A stretch of 59,677 bases of DNA from Magnetococcales bacterium DC0425bin3 (GCA_002753665.1 PEAP01000008.1:1-59677), one strand, 5' to 3'. Positions 16,790 through 25,994 are shown, counted from the stretch's first letter. Notes: a model not told the origin generated them from the letters alone. Made by a program: numbers and translations.

Positions 16790-18817
16790 ATGAAAAAATC
16801 CCTTCTCGACAAAATCATCGTCAATCTGGACGGTCAAAGGTTCCTGCTGCGGGGCAGGACATGCGAACCTCTGGTCAATCTGGACGACGTCAAGGGCAAC
16901 AAGTGGGTCATCGCCGACTTTCGCGGCTCTCCCTCCTTCCTCATGGCGGTGGAATCCCCGCCCCGCTATGCAGAGCTGATGGCCCATCGCCAGCTCCAGG
17001 AAAGGGGCGAAGTCGGCCAGAACGACAAGATCATCACCCATTGGAAACAGCGACGAGGCTCCACCCTCACCGAAATCTTCCTCACCTCGGTCCCCCGGGA
17101 GGCCTTCACCAGCTTCCTGGATTACGCCAAGGCCGATCTTTCCCATCACCTGATCTTTCCCCTCAACGCCCTGCTCTACGATGTGCTGTCCCGCACGCCG
17201 CGCAAGAAGACCGTGGCCGTGCTGTTCGACCATGACCGGCATGTGGACATCGTCTTCGGACAGGCGGGACGGGTCATCGCCAATACCCGCATTTCGACCC
17301 ACTCCTCCGACCCGGCGGAAAAGGGCAACAACATGGCGGAGGCCCTCGCCGAGGAGTTGCGCAGCATGGCCTCCACCGGCCGGGTTCGCCTGGAGGAGAT
17401 CGTCTATTTCAACTGGCTGCTGGCCGAGGACAGCGGGGGCGGGGGTGGGGGGGGGAGCGGCGATGGCCTCACCTTTGGCACCGGTGGCGATGCCACCATG
17501 GCCACCTGGGGACCCGGCATGCAGGGGAGCGAGGATGACAAGACCTTCAGCTCCACCAGCCTGACCGGCAAGAGTACCGGCCATTCCTCCCAATTGGCCA
17601 ATACCCTCATGGCCGCGGACTGGGTGCGCAAGCTGGCCGAGACCCTCGATGTCAAGTGCAACATCCTCAAGCCCCAGCGCTTCGACCTGCCGGACAACCG
17701 CATTCTGGTCACCTCCCTGCCCGAAGTGCTGAGCCAACTGGACCATGCCCGCGCCGCCAATCCCGCTCTGGAACTCTACCAGTACAGCGCCAGCCGCAAC
17801 ATCAAATGGGCGCTGTTGGCCTTCTGGCTGCTGATCGCCGGCTTCCTGGTGGCCATGTTGTGGTGGAACCGCGGCAGCAGCCGTCTGGAAACCGAGGTGC
17901 GGGCCCTGGAATCCAAGGACATCGTCGTGAATGCCCCACCTCCCCTTGAAGAGTCCCGGGTCGAGGCGGTCAATTTCAACAAAAAACTGGCCAACCTCCT
18001 GGATATGCCTTCCCCCCGGGCCGTCATGGTGGAAATCAACAACTCCATCCGGGGTGAATGCCATTTCAAGACGGTCCTGTTCGAATACGATCCGGCCAAG
18101 ATTCCCATCATCACCCTGACCGGTCGCATCGGCGGCGGGTTCGAGGTCGCCAAGGGCAACTACCACGAATTCACCAACAACTTGCGCGGCCTCGGCTACC
18201 GCGTGCTGGACGAAGACCTGACCACCAACGTCCAGCAGATCGACTTCATGGTCAAGCTGATGCGGGACGATACCAAGCCCAAGAGCTTCGTGGTGTTGAT
18301 CCAAAGCGAGGACGGCACCACTGGCAAGGTCCGGATCAGCAACCAGGCCGGTGCCCAGGAACTGGCCAAGGCCGGACAGGCCGTGGGCATGGATAACGAG
18401 GATGCCAAACCCACCCTGCCCTACCAGATGGATTCCCAGGAAATCAAATCGGTCTTCGGCAAGGTGATGGAAGCCAAGCCGGCCGCTCCGGTCAACTTCA
18501 TCTTCTATTTCAAGGAAGGCAGCACCACCCTGACCGATGCCTCCAAGGCCCAACTGCCCGACATTCTGGGCGTTATCGTCAAGCGCACCGCCCCCAATGT
18601 CAAGATCGTCGGCCATACCGACCGGGCCGGCTCCAACGATGTCAACTGGAAGCTGGCCCTGGATCGGGCCAACATCGTCCGGGATCTGGTGGTGGAAATC
18701 GGCGTAGCCAAGGAGTCCATCGAAACCACCTCCCACGGCGAGGGCAACCCCCTGATCAAAACCGCCGATGGTGTCGCCGAACCCAAGAATCGGCGGGTGG
18801 AAATCACGGTTCAGTAA
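16790..18817 (+). CDS. Single-pass membrane protein: cytoplasmic domain fused to OmpA-like peptidoglycan-binding domain
   Basis: Protein of 675 residues from the ATG at 16790 (an in-frame TTG lies four codons upstream; neither has a clear ribosome site). Residues 1-330 contain no membrane segment and resemble, by pattern only, the actin-like cytoplasmic part of PilM/GspL proteins. A Gly-rich linker (GGGGGGGSG) interrupts it near 218. One membrane helix (WALLAFWLLIAGFLVAMLWW) lies at about 340-360. A PilN-like middle follows, then an OmpA domain at about 569-675 (YFKEGSTTL, VGHTDRAGSNDVNWKLALDRA, NRRVEITVQ). This would anchor an inner-membrane machine to peptidoglycan. It follows the FecR gene and ends at a terminator. 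Confidence 0.78.
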   Translation: MKKSLLDKIIVNLDGQRFLLRGRTCEPLVNLDDVKGNKWVIADFRGSPSFLMAVESPPRYAELMAHRQLQERGEVGQNDKIITHWKQRRGSTLTEIFLTSVPREAFTSFLDYAKADLSHHLIFPLNALLYDVLSRTPRKKTVAVLFDHDRHVDIVFGQAGRVIANTRISTHSSDPAEKGNNMAEALAEELRSMASTGRVRLEEIVYFNWLLAEDSGGGGGGGSGDGLTFGTGGDATMATWGPGMQGSEDDKTFSSTSLTGKSTGHSSQLANTLMAADWVRKLAETLDVKCNILKPQRFDLPDNRILVTSLPEVLSQLDHARAANPALELYQYSASRNIKWALLAFWLLIAGFLVAMLWWNRGSSRLETEVRALESKDIVVNAPPPLEESRVEAVNFNKKLANLLDMPSPRAVMVEINNSIRGECHFKTVLFEYDPAKIPIITLTGRIGGGFEVAKGNYHEFTNNLRGLGYRVLDEDLTTNVQQIDFMVKLMRDDTKPKSFVVLIQSEDGTTGKVRISNQAGAQELAKAGQAVGMDNEDAKPTLPYQMDSQEIKSVFGKVMEAKPAAPVNFIFYFKEGSTTLTDASKAQLPDILGVIVKRTAPNVKIVGHTDRAGSNDVNWKLALDRANIVRDLVVEIGVAKESIETTSHGEGNPLIKTADGVAEPKNRRVEITVQ

Positions 18818-18838
18818 ACCGGCCGTCCTCCCTTGGGC

Positions 18839-18879
18839 ACTGCGCCCGGGATCCTCGGATTCCGGGCACAGTCATTTTT
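18839..18879 (+). terminator. Rho-independent terminator after the OmpA-domain gene
   Basis: A 15-base stem (18839-18853 paired with 18858-18872; one mismatch and one G-T pair) with a four-base loop is followed by CATTTTT. It lies 22 bases past the stop codon. The convergent gap to 19047 holds little else, except AGCCTGTCGCAGAA at 18892, which recurs at two other gene ends. Confidence 0.75.
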
Positions 18880-19047
18880 GGGGATCAGGTGAGCCTGTCG
18901 CAGAACACTATCCCAGGGCAATGGGGCCAGGATCGTCTTGCCAGATGTACATGATGGGTTCCTACGCAGGATATGCGGAGAAAATGGCGTCATTCGCCGC
19001 AAACGGCAAGCCGATTTGGCGCCAGCAACCCTGGGACGCAGTTCCGT

Positions 19048-21261
19048 CTACTTGGAGGACAGCACCACCCGCACCCCCTCCTGACCTTCCTGCAGGCGCT
19101 TGAGGTGGAACTGGGCCAGGCCGTCGTCCGGATACTGGGCCACCAGGGCCTCGAAGGTTGCCCGGGTTTGCGGATCGTTGGCGGCCATTTTTTCGAAGGC
19201 GCGCAGGTAATCCTGCACCCGGGGCGTTGCCAGAGTCTCCTCGTCCAGCAGTTCGTAGGTATCCAGTCCCTGGGCCTTGCCCTTCAACACCAGGGTGCCG
19301 GCGGGGCGGCCGATGAAGTTCTGACATTGGGCCACGGTGTTGCCGCTGACGCAGATGCGGGTGCCCAACTGCTTGTTGACGCTCTCCAGGCGCGCGGCGG
19401 TGTTGATGGCGTCGCCCAACGCCCGGTAATCCAGCATGGTGGAGCCGCCAAAGTTGCCCACCAGCACCACGCCGGTATTGACGCCGATGCGGGTGTAGCC
19501 GAAAGGAATCCCCAGGGCCTGCTGTTCCTGGGCGAACTTCGAGGAAAATTTCTGCATTTCCCGGGCACACTGCACCGCCCGGGCGGCATGATCCGCCTGG
19601 CTGACGGGCGCCGAGAAGATGATGGCCACCGCGTCCCCGACGATGCGGTCCAGGGTGCCATCCAGACGGAAGGCGACTTGGATCATCTCGTCCAGATAGG
19701 TGTTGAGCAGGGCCACCATGGCGTTGGGATCGAACTTCTCCATCAGGGAGGTGAACCCGGCCAGGTCGGTCATGACGAAGCTGCATTCCCGCTGCTCACC
19801 CCCCAGGGTCAGCAACTCCGGATGGTCGATGAGATGCTTCACCAGGTTGGGAGAGACGTAACTGGAAAAGGCGTCGCGGATCCAGGCCGACTGCTGTTCC
19901 GACTGCAGATGCTTGGGGATGGAAAAGGCCAGGAAGATGGCGATCACCATCAGCGACGGAAACAGGGGATCGAACAGCAGACGCAGTTCGGCGAAGGCAT
20001 ACCAGGACAACCCGAAGGTGAGCAGCAGCGTCCCCAAGGTGGCCAACCCGGACCACAGGGCGCCGAACCGCGACAGTAGCAGCACCAACAGCATCCACAT
20101 GATCACCAGATAACCCAGGGTGGCGGCTCGGCTCCAGTCGGGGCGTTGCAGATAGGTCCCCTGCAGGAGCTGCTCGGTGAGCTGGGCGTGGATTTCCACC
20201 CCGGGAATGATCCCCCCCAGGGGTTGAAACCGCAAGTCCATCAGGCCCTTGGCCGAGGGGCCGATGAACAGGATATGGCCGGCGATCAGCGCCGGATCCA
20301 CCTCGCCGGCCATCAATTTCCAGATGGGCACATACCGCTCGCGGCTGCTGGGCGCGAAATGCAGCCAGACGGCGCCACCGGGATCGGTGGGAATGGTGAT
20401 ATTCCCCACCCGCATGGATACCAGACCGGTATGGCCCCCGGCCCGTTCGTCACCGCTGGCGCCGGAGGATTTGAGGAGGAAATTGCGCGCCCCCTGGGCC
20501 ACCCGCAAGCCCTCGGAACTCAGGGTGGGAAACAGGTCCCGGTCCGACCGCATCACCACCGGTACCTTGCGGATCACCCCGTCCAGGTCGGCGGTGAACG
20601 AAAAGGCCCCGTTGCCGGCAGCCACTTGCTCCAGCAGGGGCAGGGTGGTGACCGCCCCGGGGAAGTTGCGCATGAACTGGTGCGGCTCGTCGCCGGCGGT
20701 GATGAACTTGCCCACCTGCCGGGGCCTGCGGTCGTGGGTTTTTTCCAACGTCAGGGTGAACCCGGTGACCACACCACCCCGGGCCATGGTCTGGGCCAAT
20801 ACCTGGTCATGATCCGGCAATGTCTTCAACACCTCCTGAACCTTGGGCTGGTCCCGCCACAGGCCGGCGAGCTGGCTGGGAGAGGTGCGGTCCGGCTCGG
20901 CGAACACCACGTCGAAGACGATGGCGGCGGCACCCAGATCTTGCAGTCTGGTGATCATCTCCGCCACCAGGGTACGGGGCCAGGGCCACTGGCCCAGCTT
21001 TTCCAGGCTGGTATCGTCCACGTCCATGATGCGCACCGGGGCGTCCCCCGCATAATCCCGGGGCTTGATGCGCTGGAAGGTGTCGAAGGCGGCATTGTGC
21101 AGCATCTGCACCCAGGGCGGCTCCAGCAGCTCGGCGGCCATGCCGCCGATCACCAGCACAAAGGATAACCAATAGGGCAGAAACCGGAACAGGACCTTGC
21201 CCATCCTGCGGATGAAGGAGGAGGAACCGCTGCCGATACCGGGTTTTTTCTTCTTTTCCAT
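19048..21261 (-). CDS. CHASE2-domain class III adenylate/guanylate cyclase
   Basis: Protein of 737 residues. The start is set at ATG 21261, preceded by GGGGA; the longer open frame to 21393 is only translated palindromic repeat. The N-terminal helix at about 25-45 is followed by a periplasmic CHASE2 sensor (about 50-360), three more helices (about 365-440) and a cyclase domain (about 480-680). The metal-binding aspartates are in TDLAGFTS and VGDAVAIIF, and the domain ends DAINTAARLE. The usual purine-recognition Lys and Asp positions appear to be Arg (RIVGD and DYRALGD). By family it makes cAMP from ATP on an extracytoplasmic cue. It converges on the FecR/OmpA-domain genes. Confidence 0.88.
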   Translation of the reverse strand: MEKKKKPGIGSGSSSFIRRMGKVLFRFLPYWLSFVLVIGGMAAELLEPPWVQMLHNAAFDTFQRIKPRDYAGDAPVRIMDVDDTSLEKLGQWPWPRTLVAEMITRLQDLGAAAIVFDVVFAEPDRTSPSQLAGLWRDQPKVQEVLKTLPDHDQVLAQTMARGGVVTGFTLTLEKTHDRRPRQVGKFITAGDEPHQFMRNFPGAVTTLPLLEQVAAGNGAFSFTADLDGVIRKVPVVMRSDRDLFPTLSSEGLRVAQGARNFLLKSSGASGDERAGGHTGLVSMRVGNITIPTDPGGAVWLHFAPSSRERYVPIWKLMAGEVDPALIAGHILFIGPSAKGLMDLRFQPLGGIIPGVEIHAQLTEQLLQGTYLQRPDWSRAATLGYLVIMWMLLVLLLSRFGALWSGLATLGTLLLTFGLSWYAFAELRLLFDPLFPSLMVIAIFLAFSIPKHLQSEQQSAWIRDAFSSYVSPNLVKHLIDHPELLTLGGEQRECSFVMTDLAGFTSLMEKFDPNAMVALLNTYLDEMIQVAFRLDGTLDRIVGDAVAIIFSAPVSQADHAARAVQCAREMQKFSSKFAQEQQALGIPFGYTRIGVNTGVVLVGNFGGSTMLDYRALGDAINTAARLESVNKQLGTRICVSGNTVAQCQNFIGRPAGTLVLKGKAQGLDTYELLDEETLATPRVQDYLRAFEKMAANDPQTRATFEALVAQYPDDGLAQFHLKRLQEGQEGVRVVLSSK

Positions 21262-21302
21262 GGGGCTGCTTCCCCTGCTCTCGATCTCAGTAACCTTAGA
21301 GG

Positions 21303-21362
21303 AATGGGGGAAGCCTCCCTCCACCCTCCACCGATGAAAGCCGGTTCCCGGCTTCCACGGTA
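21303..21362 (+). repeat. Intergenic palindromic repeat, copy b
   Basis: AATGGGGGAAGCCTCC, the C/T-rich stretch, then the hairpin GAAAGCCGG/CCGGCTTC and CACGGTA. First unit of a tandem pair; the next starts 69 bases later. It lies just upstream of the cyclase start and could be misread as its first codons. Confidence 0.88.
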
Positions 21363-21367
21363 ACTTC

Positions 21368-21434
21368 GATGGATGGGGGAAGCCTCCCTCCACCCTCGTA
21401 CCGTGAAAGTCGCGTCAGCGGCTTTCACGGTACG
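21368..21434 (+). repeat. Intergenic palindromic repeat, copy c, abutting the mobB stop
   Basis: Same C/T-rich arm as copy b, but the hairpin is a longer and different stem: CGTACCGTGAAAGTCGC paired with GCGGCTTTCACGGTACG. It ends on the base next to the mobB stop codon (21435-21437), so in the mobB transcript the hairpin is the first thing after the stop. Confidence 0.88.
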
Positions 21435-21950
21435 TCATGGCGCCTGCTCCAGTCCCAGCCAGGTAACGATGAACTCCGCCACCACCGCCGGCTGGCCGAT
21501 ATCCAGGCGCTGCCGCCCATCCCCCACCGCCAGCCCGGGATCGTCGGTGGCCACCGCCACCACGTTGTGCATGGCGCACAGCCAATCCAGGTTGCCCGCC
21601 GCCCGGCGGTGCAGGGCGATCTTGGGATGGGCGTCGTTCTTGTAGCCTTCCACCAGGATCAGGTCATGCCCCTGGAGATGGACCGCCAGCTCCGTCACCG
21701 TGGGTTCCTCCTGGTCGGCCAGCTCACGGACCATGAACCAGCGTTGCGGACAGGCAAACAGCACGGTGGCCGCCCCGGCCTGGCGGAAGCGGTGGGTATC
21801 CTTGCCCGGCACGTCCGGATCCACCGGATGATGGCCATGTTTGAGGGCCGCCACCCGCACCCCCCGGGCGGTCAATTCCGCGATCACTGCCTCCATCAGG
21901 GTGGTCTTGCCGGTGCCGCTGGGAGCGGCGAAGCCCATGATCGGGATCAT
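21435..21950 (-). CDS. mobB: Molybdopterin-guanine dinucleotide biosynthesis protein MobB
   Basis: GTP-binding protein of 171 residues that assists MobA in attaching GMP to molybdopterin. The P-loop is GFAAPSGTGKTT (about 5-16) and later motifs are LKHGHHPVD, DTHRFRQAGA and LILVEGYKN, all characteristic of MobB. The ATG at 21950 follows GGAGAGGA; an in-frame ATG 39 bases upstream lacks such a site. It is the last gene of the molybdenum cofactor operon. No mobA is present in the window. Confidence 0.92.
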   Translation of the reverse strand: MIPIMGFAAPSGTGKTTLMEAVIAELTARGVRVAALKHGHHPVDPDVPGKDTHRFRQAGAATVLFACPQRWFMVRELADQEEPTVTELAVHLQGHDLILVEGYKNDAHPKIALHRRAAGNLDWLCAMHNVVAVATDDPGLAVGDGRQRLDIGQPAVVAEFIVTWLGLEQAP

Positions 21951-21985
21951 TGTTCCTCTCCTTCCGACGCCCGTTGCACCCGCAT

Positions 21986-22996
21986 TCATCCACCCAGGGC
22001 CGACATGCGGTGCCCCACCGCCGCCCCTGATGACTCCGCCTCCGGCCGGGGCGGGCGGAAGCCATGTCCCTCGGGTTTGGCCGCCACGCCCCGGCGGATC
22101 AGATCGGCCAATTGGGCATCATCGGCCCCGGCCCGCAGGGCGCAGCGCAGATCCACCCGATCCTCCCGGCCCAGGCACAGGACCATGTCTCCCCGGGACG
22201 TGAGGCGCATGCGATTGCAGTCGCTGCAGAAATGGCGGGACATGGCCGAGATGATCCCCACCCGGGCCTCGCTGCCCTCCAGCCGGAACAGGCGGGCCGG
22301 ACCGGTGAGACTGGGATGATCCTCGGGGATCAACGCCACGCCCCGGTGCTGGCGGATCCGCTCCAGGATTTCCCCGGCCGACACATAGCGCTGCACCGCC
22401 CGACCGCCGACCTCTCCCACCGGCATGGTTTCGATGAAGCGCAGCCGCACGCCCCGCTCCCAGGCGAAATCCACCATGGCAGGGATTTCATGGTCGTTGA
22501 TGCCGCCCATCACCACCATGTTCACCTTGACCGGATGCAGCCCCGCCGCCAGGGCCCCATCGATACCGGCCAGCACCCGGTCCAGATCCCCGCCCCGGGT
22601 GAGGTCGGCGAAAGTGGCGGGGTTCAGGGAATCCAGGGAGCTGTTGACCCGTTCCACTCCGGCAGCGGCCAGGTCGTGGGCCATGGCTCCCAGCAGATAG
22701 CCGTTGGTGGACAGGGAAATCTCCTCCAGCCCGGCCAGGGGGCGGATGCTGCGGATCAGGTGCAGCAGGTTGCGGCGCAGCAGGGGCTCCCCCCCGGTGA
22801 GGCGCACCCGGCGCACCCCCAGACCGACGAAGATGTCCAACAGGCGGGCCAGCTCTTCCAGGGACAACAGCTCCTCCCGGGGTATCGGGGCGCCGCCCTG
22901 GGCGGGACGGCAGTAGTGACAACGGAAATTGCAGCGTTCGGTGACCGAAACCCGCAGATACTGGATGCTGCGGCCGAAGGAGTCCACCAATGCCAT
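21986..22996 (-). CDS. moaA: GTP 3',8-cyclase MoaA
   Basis: Radical SAM enzyme of 336 residues that converts GTP to 3',8-cyclo-dihydro-GTP, the first committed step of molybdopterin synthesis, with MoaC. The N-terminal cluster motif is CNFRCHYC and the C-terminal second cluster has CSDCNRMR with a further Cys in VLCLG. The protein ends in Gly-Gly, as in canonical MoaA, where the tail is needed for catalysis. The start at 22996 follows TGAGG; the frame is open further upstream, but that part overlaps moaC out of frame. It lies seven bases after moaC. Confidence 0.95.
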   Translation of the reverse strand: MALVDSFGRSIQYLRVSVTERCNFRCHYCRPAQGGAPIPREELLSLEELARLLDIFVGLGVRRVRLTGGEPLLRRNLLHLIRSIRPLAGLEEISLSTNGYLLGAMAHDLAAAGVERVNSSLDSLNPATFADLTRGGDLDRVLAGIDGALAAGLHPVKVNMVVMGGINDHEIPAMVDFAWERGVRLRFIETMPVGEVGGRAVQRYVSAGEILERIRQHRGVALIPEDHPSLTGPARLFRLEGSEARVGIISAMSRHFCSDCNRMRLTSRGDMVLCLGREDRVDLRCALRAGADDAQLADLIRRGVAAKPEGHGFRPPRPEAESSGAAVGHRMSALGG

Positions 22997-23003
22997 GGCC
23001 ACC

Positions 23004-23480
23004 TCAGGAATCGCGGCAGTAGTGGCCGCTGCGGCCGCCGGATTTCTCCAGCAGGCGGATCTCCCCCAGCACCATGGCCCGATCCACCGCCTTGCACATG
23101 TCATAGATGGTCAGGGCGGCCACCGATACGGCGGTGAGGGCTTCCATCTCCACCCCGGTGGGGCCGCTGGTCCGGACCCGGGCGGTGATGTCCACGGCGT
23201 TGGCCGCCGGGTCGGGCTCCAGGGTGAGTTTCACTCCGGTGAGAGTGATTTGATGGCACAGCGGAATCAACAGATCCACCCGCTTGGCGGCCATGATGCC
23301 GGCCAGGCGGGCCACCTCCAGCACGTCGCCCTTGCTCAGTTGGCGGTTCATGATCAGGCCGAGGGTCTCCGGGGACATGGTGACCCGTCCGGCGGCCACC
23401 GCCTCCCGGCGGGTTGCGGGTTTTTCCGTCACGTCCACCATGCAGGCGCCGCCGGCCGGGTCGAAATGCGTCAGTTCCAT
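23004..23480 (-). CDS. moaC: Cyclic pyranopterin monophosphate synthase MoaC
   Basis: Protein of 158 residues with the whole MoaC signature: [46 protein letters not shown] and [22 protein letters not shown]. It rearranges the MoaA product to cyclic pyranopterin monophosphate. The Lys and Asp expected at the active site are in DMCKAVD. The start is taken as ATG 23480, just after the moeA stop; an ATG four codons earlier would overlap moeA by ten bases and is also possible. Confidence 0.94.
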   Translation of the reverse strand: MELTHFDPAGGACMVDVTEKPATRREAVAAGRVTMSPETLGLIMNRQLSKGDVLEVARLAGIMAAKRVDLLIPLCHQITLTGVKLTLEPDPAANAVDITARVRTSGPTGVEMEALTAVSVAALTIYDMCKAVDRAMVLGEIRLLEKSGGRSGHYCRDS

Positions 23481-23482
23481 GG

Positions 23483-24688
23483 TCAATCCCAATCGATGAG
23501 CCGCACCGTGACCCGGTCGCCGTCCCGCAACTTGCGGGGACCGGGGGGAAGTACGATGAAGGCATTGGCCCGGGACAGGCTGGTCAGGATGCCCGATCCC
23601 TGGGGGCCGGTGGTTTCCACCCAGCTCTCCGCCCCCTGCCAGTGGACCACGCCGCGCACGAAGTCGAGCCGGTCGTGTTTCTTGCTGAATTCTCCCCGGA
23701 ACGGCAGCTCCAGGACCCGCACCGGTTCGTCGGTGGCGCCCATCAGCCGCAGCAGGGCCGGCCGCACCATCAACAGGAACACCGCCAAGCCGGACACCGG
23801 ATTGCCCGGCAGGCCGAAAAACAGCGCCCCGCCCAGACGCCCATAGGCCTGGGGCTTGCCGGGTTTCATTGCCACCTTCCAGAAATGCACCTCGCCCCGC
23901 TGCTGGAGGATCTCCTTGACCAGATCGTAATCCCCCTCCGACACGCCGCCGGTGGTGATGATGGCGTCCGCCTCCCGGGCGCCCCGGGCCAGGGCGGTCT
24001 CGATGGCCTCGCGCCGGTCGCCGGCCAGACCCAGATCCACGGTCTTCACCCCCAGGCCGGCCAGGGCGGTGAGCAGGGCGGTGCGGTTGCTGTCGTAGAC
24101 CATGCCCGGCAGCAGGGCGCCGCCAGCCTCCACCACCTCGTTGCCGGTGGACAGCACCGCCACCTTGGGCCGCCGCCGCACCTGGATGCGGGCAAACCCC
24201 AGGGAGGTCAGCAGGCCCAGATCGGGCGGCGTCAGACGCCGGCCCGCCGGCAGGATCGCCTCACCGGCGCGGATGTCCTCGCCGGCGGCCCGGATATGCT
24301 GTCCAGGGCGCTGACCGGAAGGAATGGTGACCTGGCGCCCCTCCCGGGTGGCCACCTCCTGCATCACCACACAGTCGCAGCCCTCGGGAACGGGCGCGCC
24401 GGTCATGATGCGCACCGCCTGGCCCACGCCCAGGGGCACCGTCAGGCGCTCCCCCGCGGGCAGATCGGCCACCACCTCCAGGGTGGTGGGCTGTTCCGGA
24501 TCCAGATCGGCCATGCGGACGCCATAACCATCCATGGCCGAGTTGTCATGGTTGGGCACGTTCAGGCCGGCCACCGCTGGCCAGGCCAGCACCCGCCCCA
24601 GGGCCTCCCGCACCGGCACGGTGCGGCTTTCCCCCAGCGGCTGGATGCCGGCCAGTACCCGGTTGCGGGCCTCGTCGAATGACAGCAT
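23483..24688 (-). CDS. moeA: Molybdopterin molybdenumtransferase MoeA
   Basis: Protein of 401 residues, normal for MoeA, which inserts molybdate into adenylylated molybdopterin. Visible hallmarks are [14 protein letters not shown], the [17 protein letters not shown] strand, [10 protein letters not shown], the MoaB-like core [11 protein letters not shown] and LPGNPVSG. The start at ATG 24688 gives the family N-terminus [12 protein letters not shown]; the open frame continues upstream over moaE-mogA out of frame and is not used. Gaps of 20 bases to the gene before and two bases to moaC place it firmly in the operon. Confidence 0.94.
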   Translation of the reverse strand: MLSFDEARNRVLAGIQPLGESRTVPVREALGRVLAWPAVAGLNVPNHDNSAMDGYGVRMADLDPEQPTTLEVVADLPAGERLTVPLGVGQAVRIMTGAPVPEGCDCVVMQEVATREGRQVTIPSGQRPGQHIRAAGEDIRAGEAILPAGRRLTPPDLGLLTSLGFARIQVRRRPKVAVLSTGNEVVEAGGALLPGMVYDSNRTALLTALAGLGVKTVDLGLAGDRREAIETALARGAREADAIITTGGVSEGDYDLVKEILQQRGEVHFWKVAMKPGKPQAYGRLGGALFFGLPGNPVSGLAVFLLMVRPALLRLMGATDEPVRVLELPFRGEFSKKHDRLDFVRGVVHWQGAESWVETTGPQGSGILTSLSRANAFIVLPPGPRKLRDGDRVTVRLIDWD

Positions 24689-24708
24689 GGCGTTGTCTCC
24701 GGGCCCCG

Positions 24709-25746
24709 TCAGGGATGTCCCCCGCCGTGGGCCATGGCCAGAATGTGGGGCACCAGGTCCGCCACCGCCTCCAGGCTGTGGACCGCACCCCGGGTCGAAC
24801 CGGGCAGATTGATCACCAGGGTGGCACCCCGAAAGGCGGCGATGCCCCGGGTGAGTACGGCCGAGCGCACCTGTTGCAGCCCGGCGGTACGGATCAGCTC
24901 GGCGATGCCCGGCAGCTCCCGATCGCAAACCGCCCGGGTGGCCTCCGGGGTGACATCCCGGGGTCCGGGGCCGGTGCCGCCGGTGGTGAGGATGGCCCCG
25001 ATTCCGTCCTGGTCGGCCCACTGGACCAGCATGGCCTGGATGGCGGGCCGCTCGTCGGGCAGCACCGCCCGCCGCGTCACCTTGCCGCCCAGGGCCAGCA
25101 CCGCCCCTTCCAGGGCGTCCCCGCTGCCGTCTTCCGCCAGGGTGCGGCTGTCGGAGAGGGTCAGGATACCCACCCGCAAACCGGCCCAGGTGACCGGGCC
25201 ATGGCCCTGCCCGGGACCATGGCCATGATGATGCCGCTTGGGAGCCGTCACTGCCATTGCCCGGTCGTGGGGATGGGTATGGGCCACCCCGGCCAGCTCT
25301 TCCCAGCGGCTGGCCGCCGCCTCGCAGCCGGGACAACTGTCGATCCATTCCGTGCGACCGTCGCTGGTGATTTCCTTCTTCCAGAAGGTGGCGAAGACCT
25401 TGAGGTGGTCGATGACGTAGCGGCAGGCCTCGAAGGCGGCGGCGCGGTGGGGCGCCGTGGCCACCACCAGGACGATGTTGTCGCTCACCGCCAGACGACC
25501 CACCCGATGGATCACCAGGATCTCCGCGACCTCGAACCGCGCCCGGGCTGCGGCTTCGATCTTCTCCAGTTCGGCCTCGGTCATGCCCGGGTAGTATTCC
25601 AGATGGATGGCGCTGACCCGCCGGTCGCCGGTCAGCTCCCGCACGGTGCCGACGAAGGCGACCACTCCGCCCACGCCGGTATCGGCGCGCACCAGGCGAT
25701 CCACCTCGGCCTGGAGGGAAAAATCGGCTTCCTGAATGTGGATCAT
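24709..25746 (-). CDS. MoaE-MogA/MoaB fusion with His-rich linker
   Basis: Fusion of 345 residues joining two steps of molybdopterin synthesis. Residues 1-145 are MoaE, the large subunit of molybdopterin synthase (GGVVAFVGTVREL, HLEYYPGMTEAEL, HRVGRL, FWKKE). Residues about 185-340 are a MogA/MoaB adenylyltransferase domain (VGILTLSDSR, TTGGTGPGPRDVTPEAT, NLPGSTRG), which activates molybdopterin with AMP ahead of MoeA. The linker (about 155-185) is rich in His: HTHPHDR and KRHHHGHGPGQGHGP. Its ATG overlaps the end of moaD by four bases, coupling the two synthase subunits. The His-rich linker may bind metal, which is inference. Confidence 0.92.
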   Translation of the reverse strand: MIHIQEADFSLQAEVDRLVRADTGVGGVVAFVGTVRELTGDRRVSAIHLEYYPGMTEAELEKIEAAARARFEVAEILVIHRVGRLAVSDNIVLVVATAPHRAAAFEACRYVIDHLKVFATFWKKEITSDGRTEWIDSCPGCEAAASRWEELAGVAHTHPHDRAMAVTAPKRHHHGHGPGQGHGPVTWAGLRVGILTLSDSRTLAEDGSGDALEGAVLALGGKVTRRAVLPDERPAIQAMLVQWADQDGIGAILTTGGTGPGPRDVTPEATRAVCDRELPGIAELIRTAGLQQVRSAVLTRGIAAFRGATLVINLPGSTRGAVHSLEAVADLVPHILAMAHGGGHP

Positions 25747-25994
25747 CCGCCGCTCACCGGGGGAAAGATGGCGATCTCGTCGCCGTCGGCCACCGGATCC
25801 ATCGCCGCGGCATGCACCTGGTTGACCGCGACCCGCAGATGGCCGCCGGTCAGGGCCTGATCATGGGGTGCGCCACGGCTGCGCAGATGATCCAGCAGGC
25901 CGGCCACGGTGGTGACCTCCGGCGGCAGGGGGATGGACTCATCGCCGGCCCCGATCCGTTCCCGCACCCATGCGAAGTATAGAATTCTGACCAT
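25743..25994 (-). CDS. moaD: Molybdopterin synthase sulfur carrier subunit MoaD
   Basis: Ubiquitin-fold protein of 83 residues ending FPPVSGG; the C-terminal Gly-Gly is the site that is adenylylated and thiocarboxylated to deliver sulfur to MoaE. N-terminal MVRILYFAWVRERIG and the late DGDEIAIFPPVSGG are typical. First gene of the operon, with GGGAGC upstream; overlaps the MoaE fusion by four bases. Confidence 0.95.
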   Translation of the reverse strand: MVRILYFAWVRERIGAGDESIPLPPEVTTVAGLLDHLRSRGAPHDQALTGGHLRVAVNQVHAAAMDPVADGDEIAIFPPVSGG

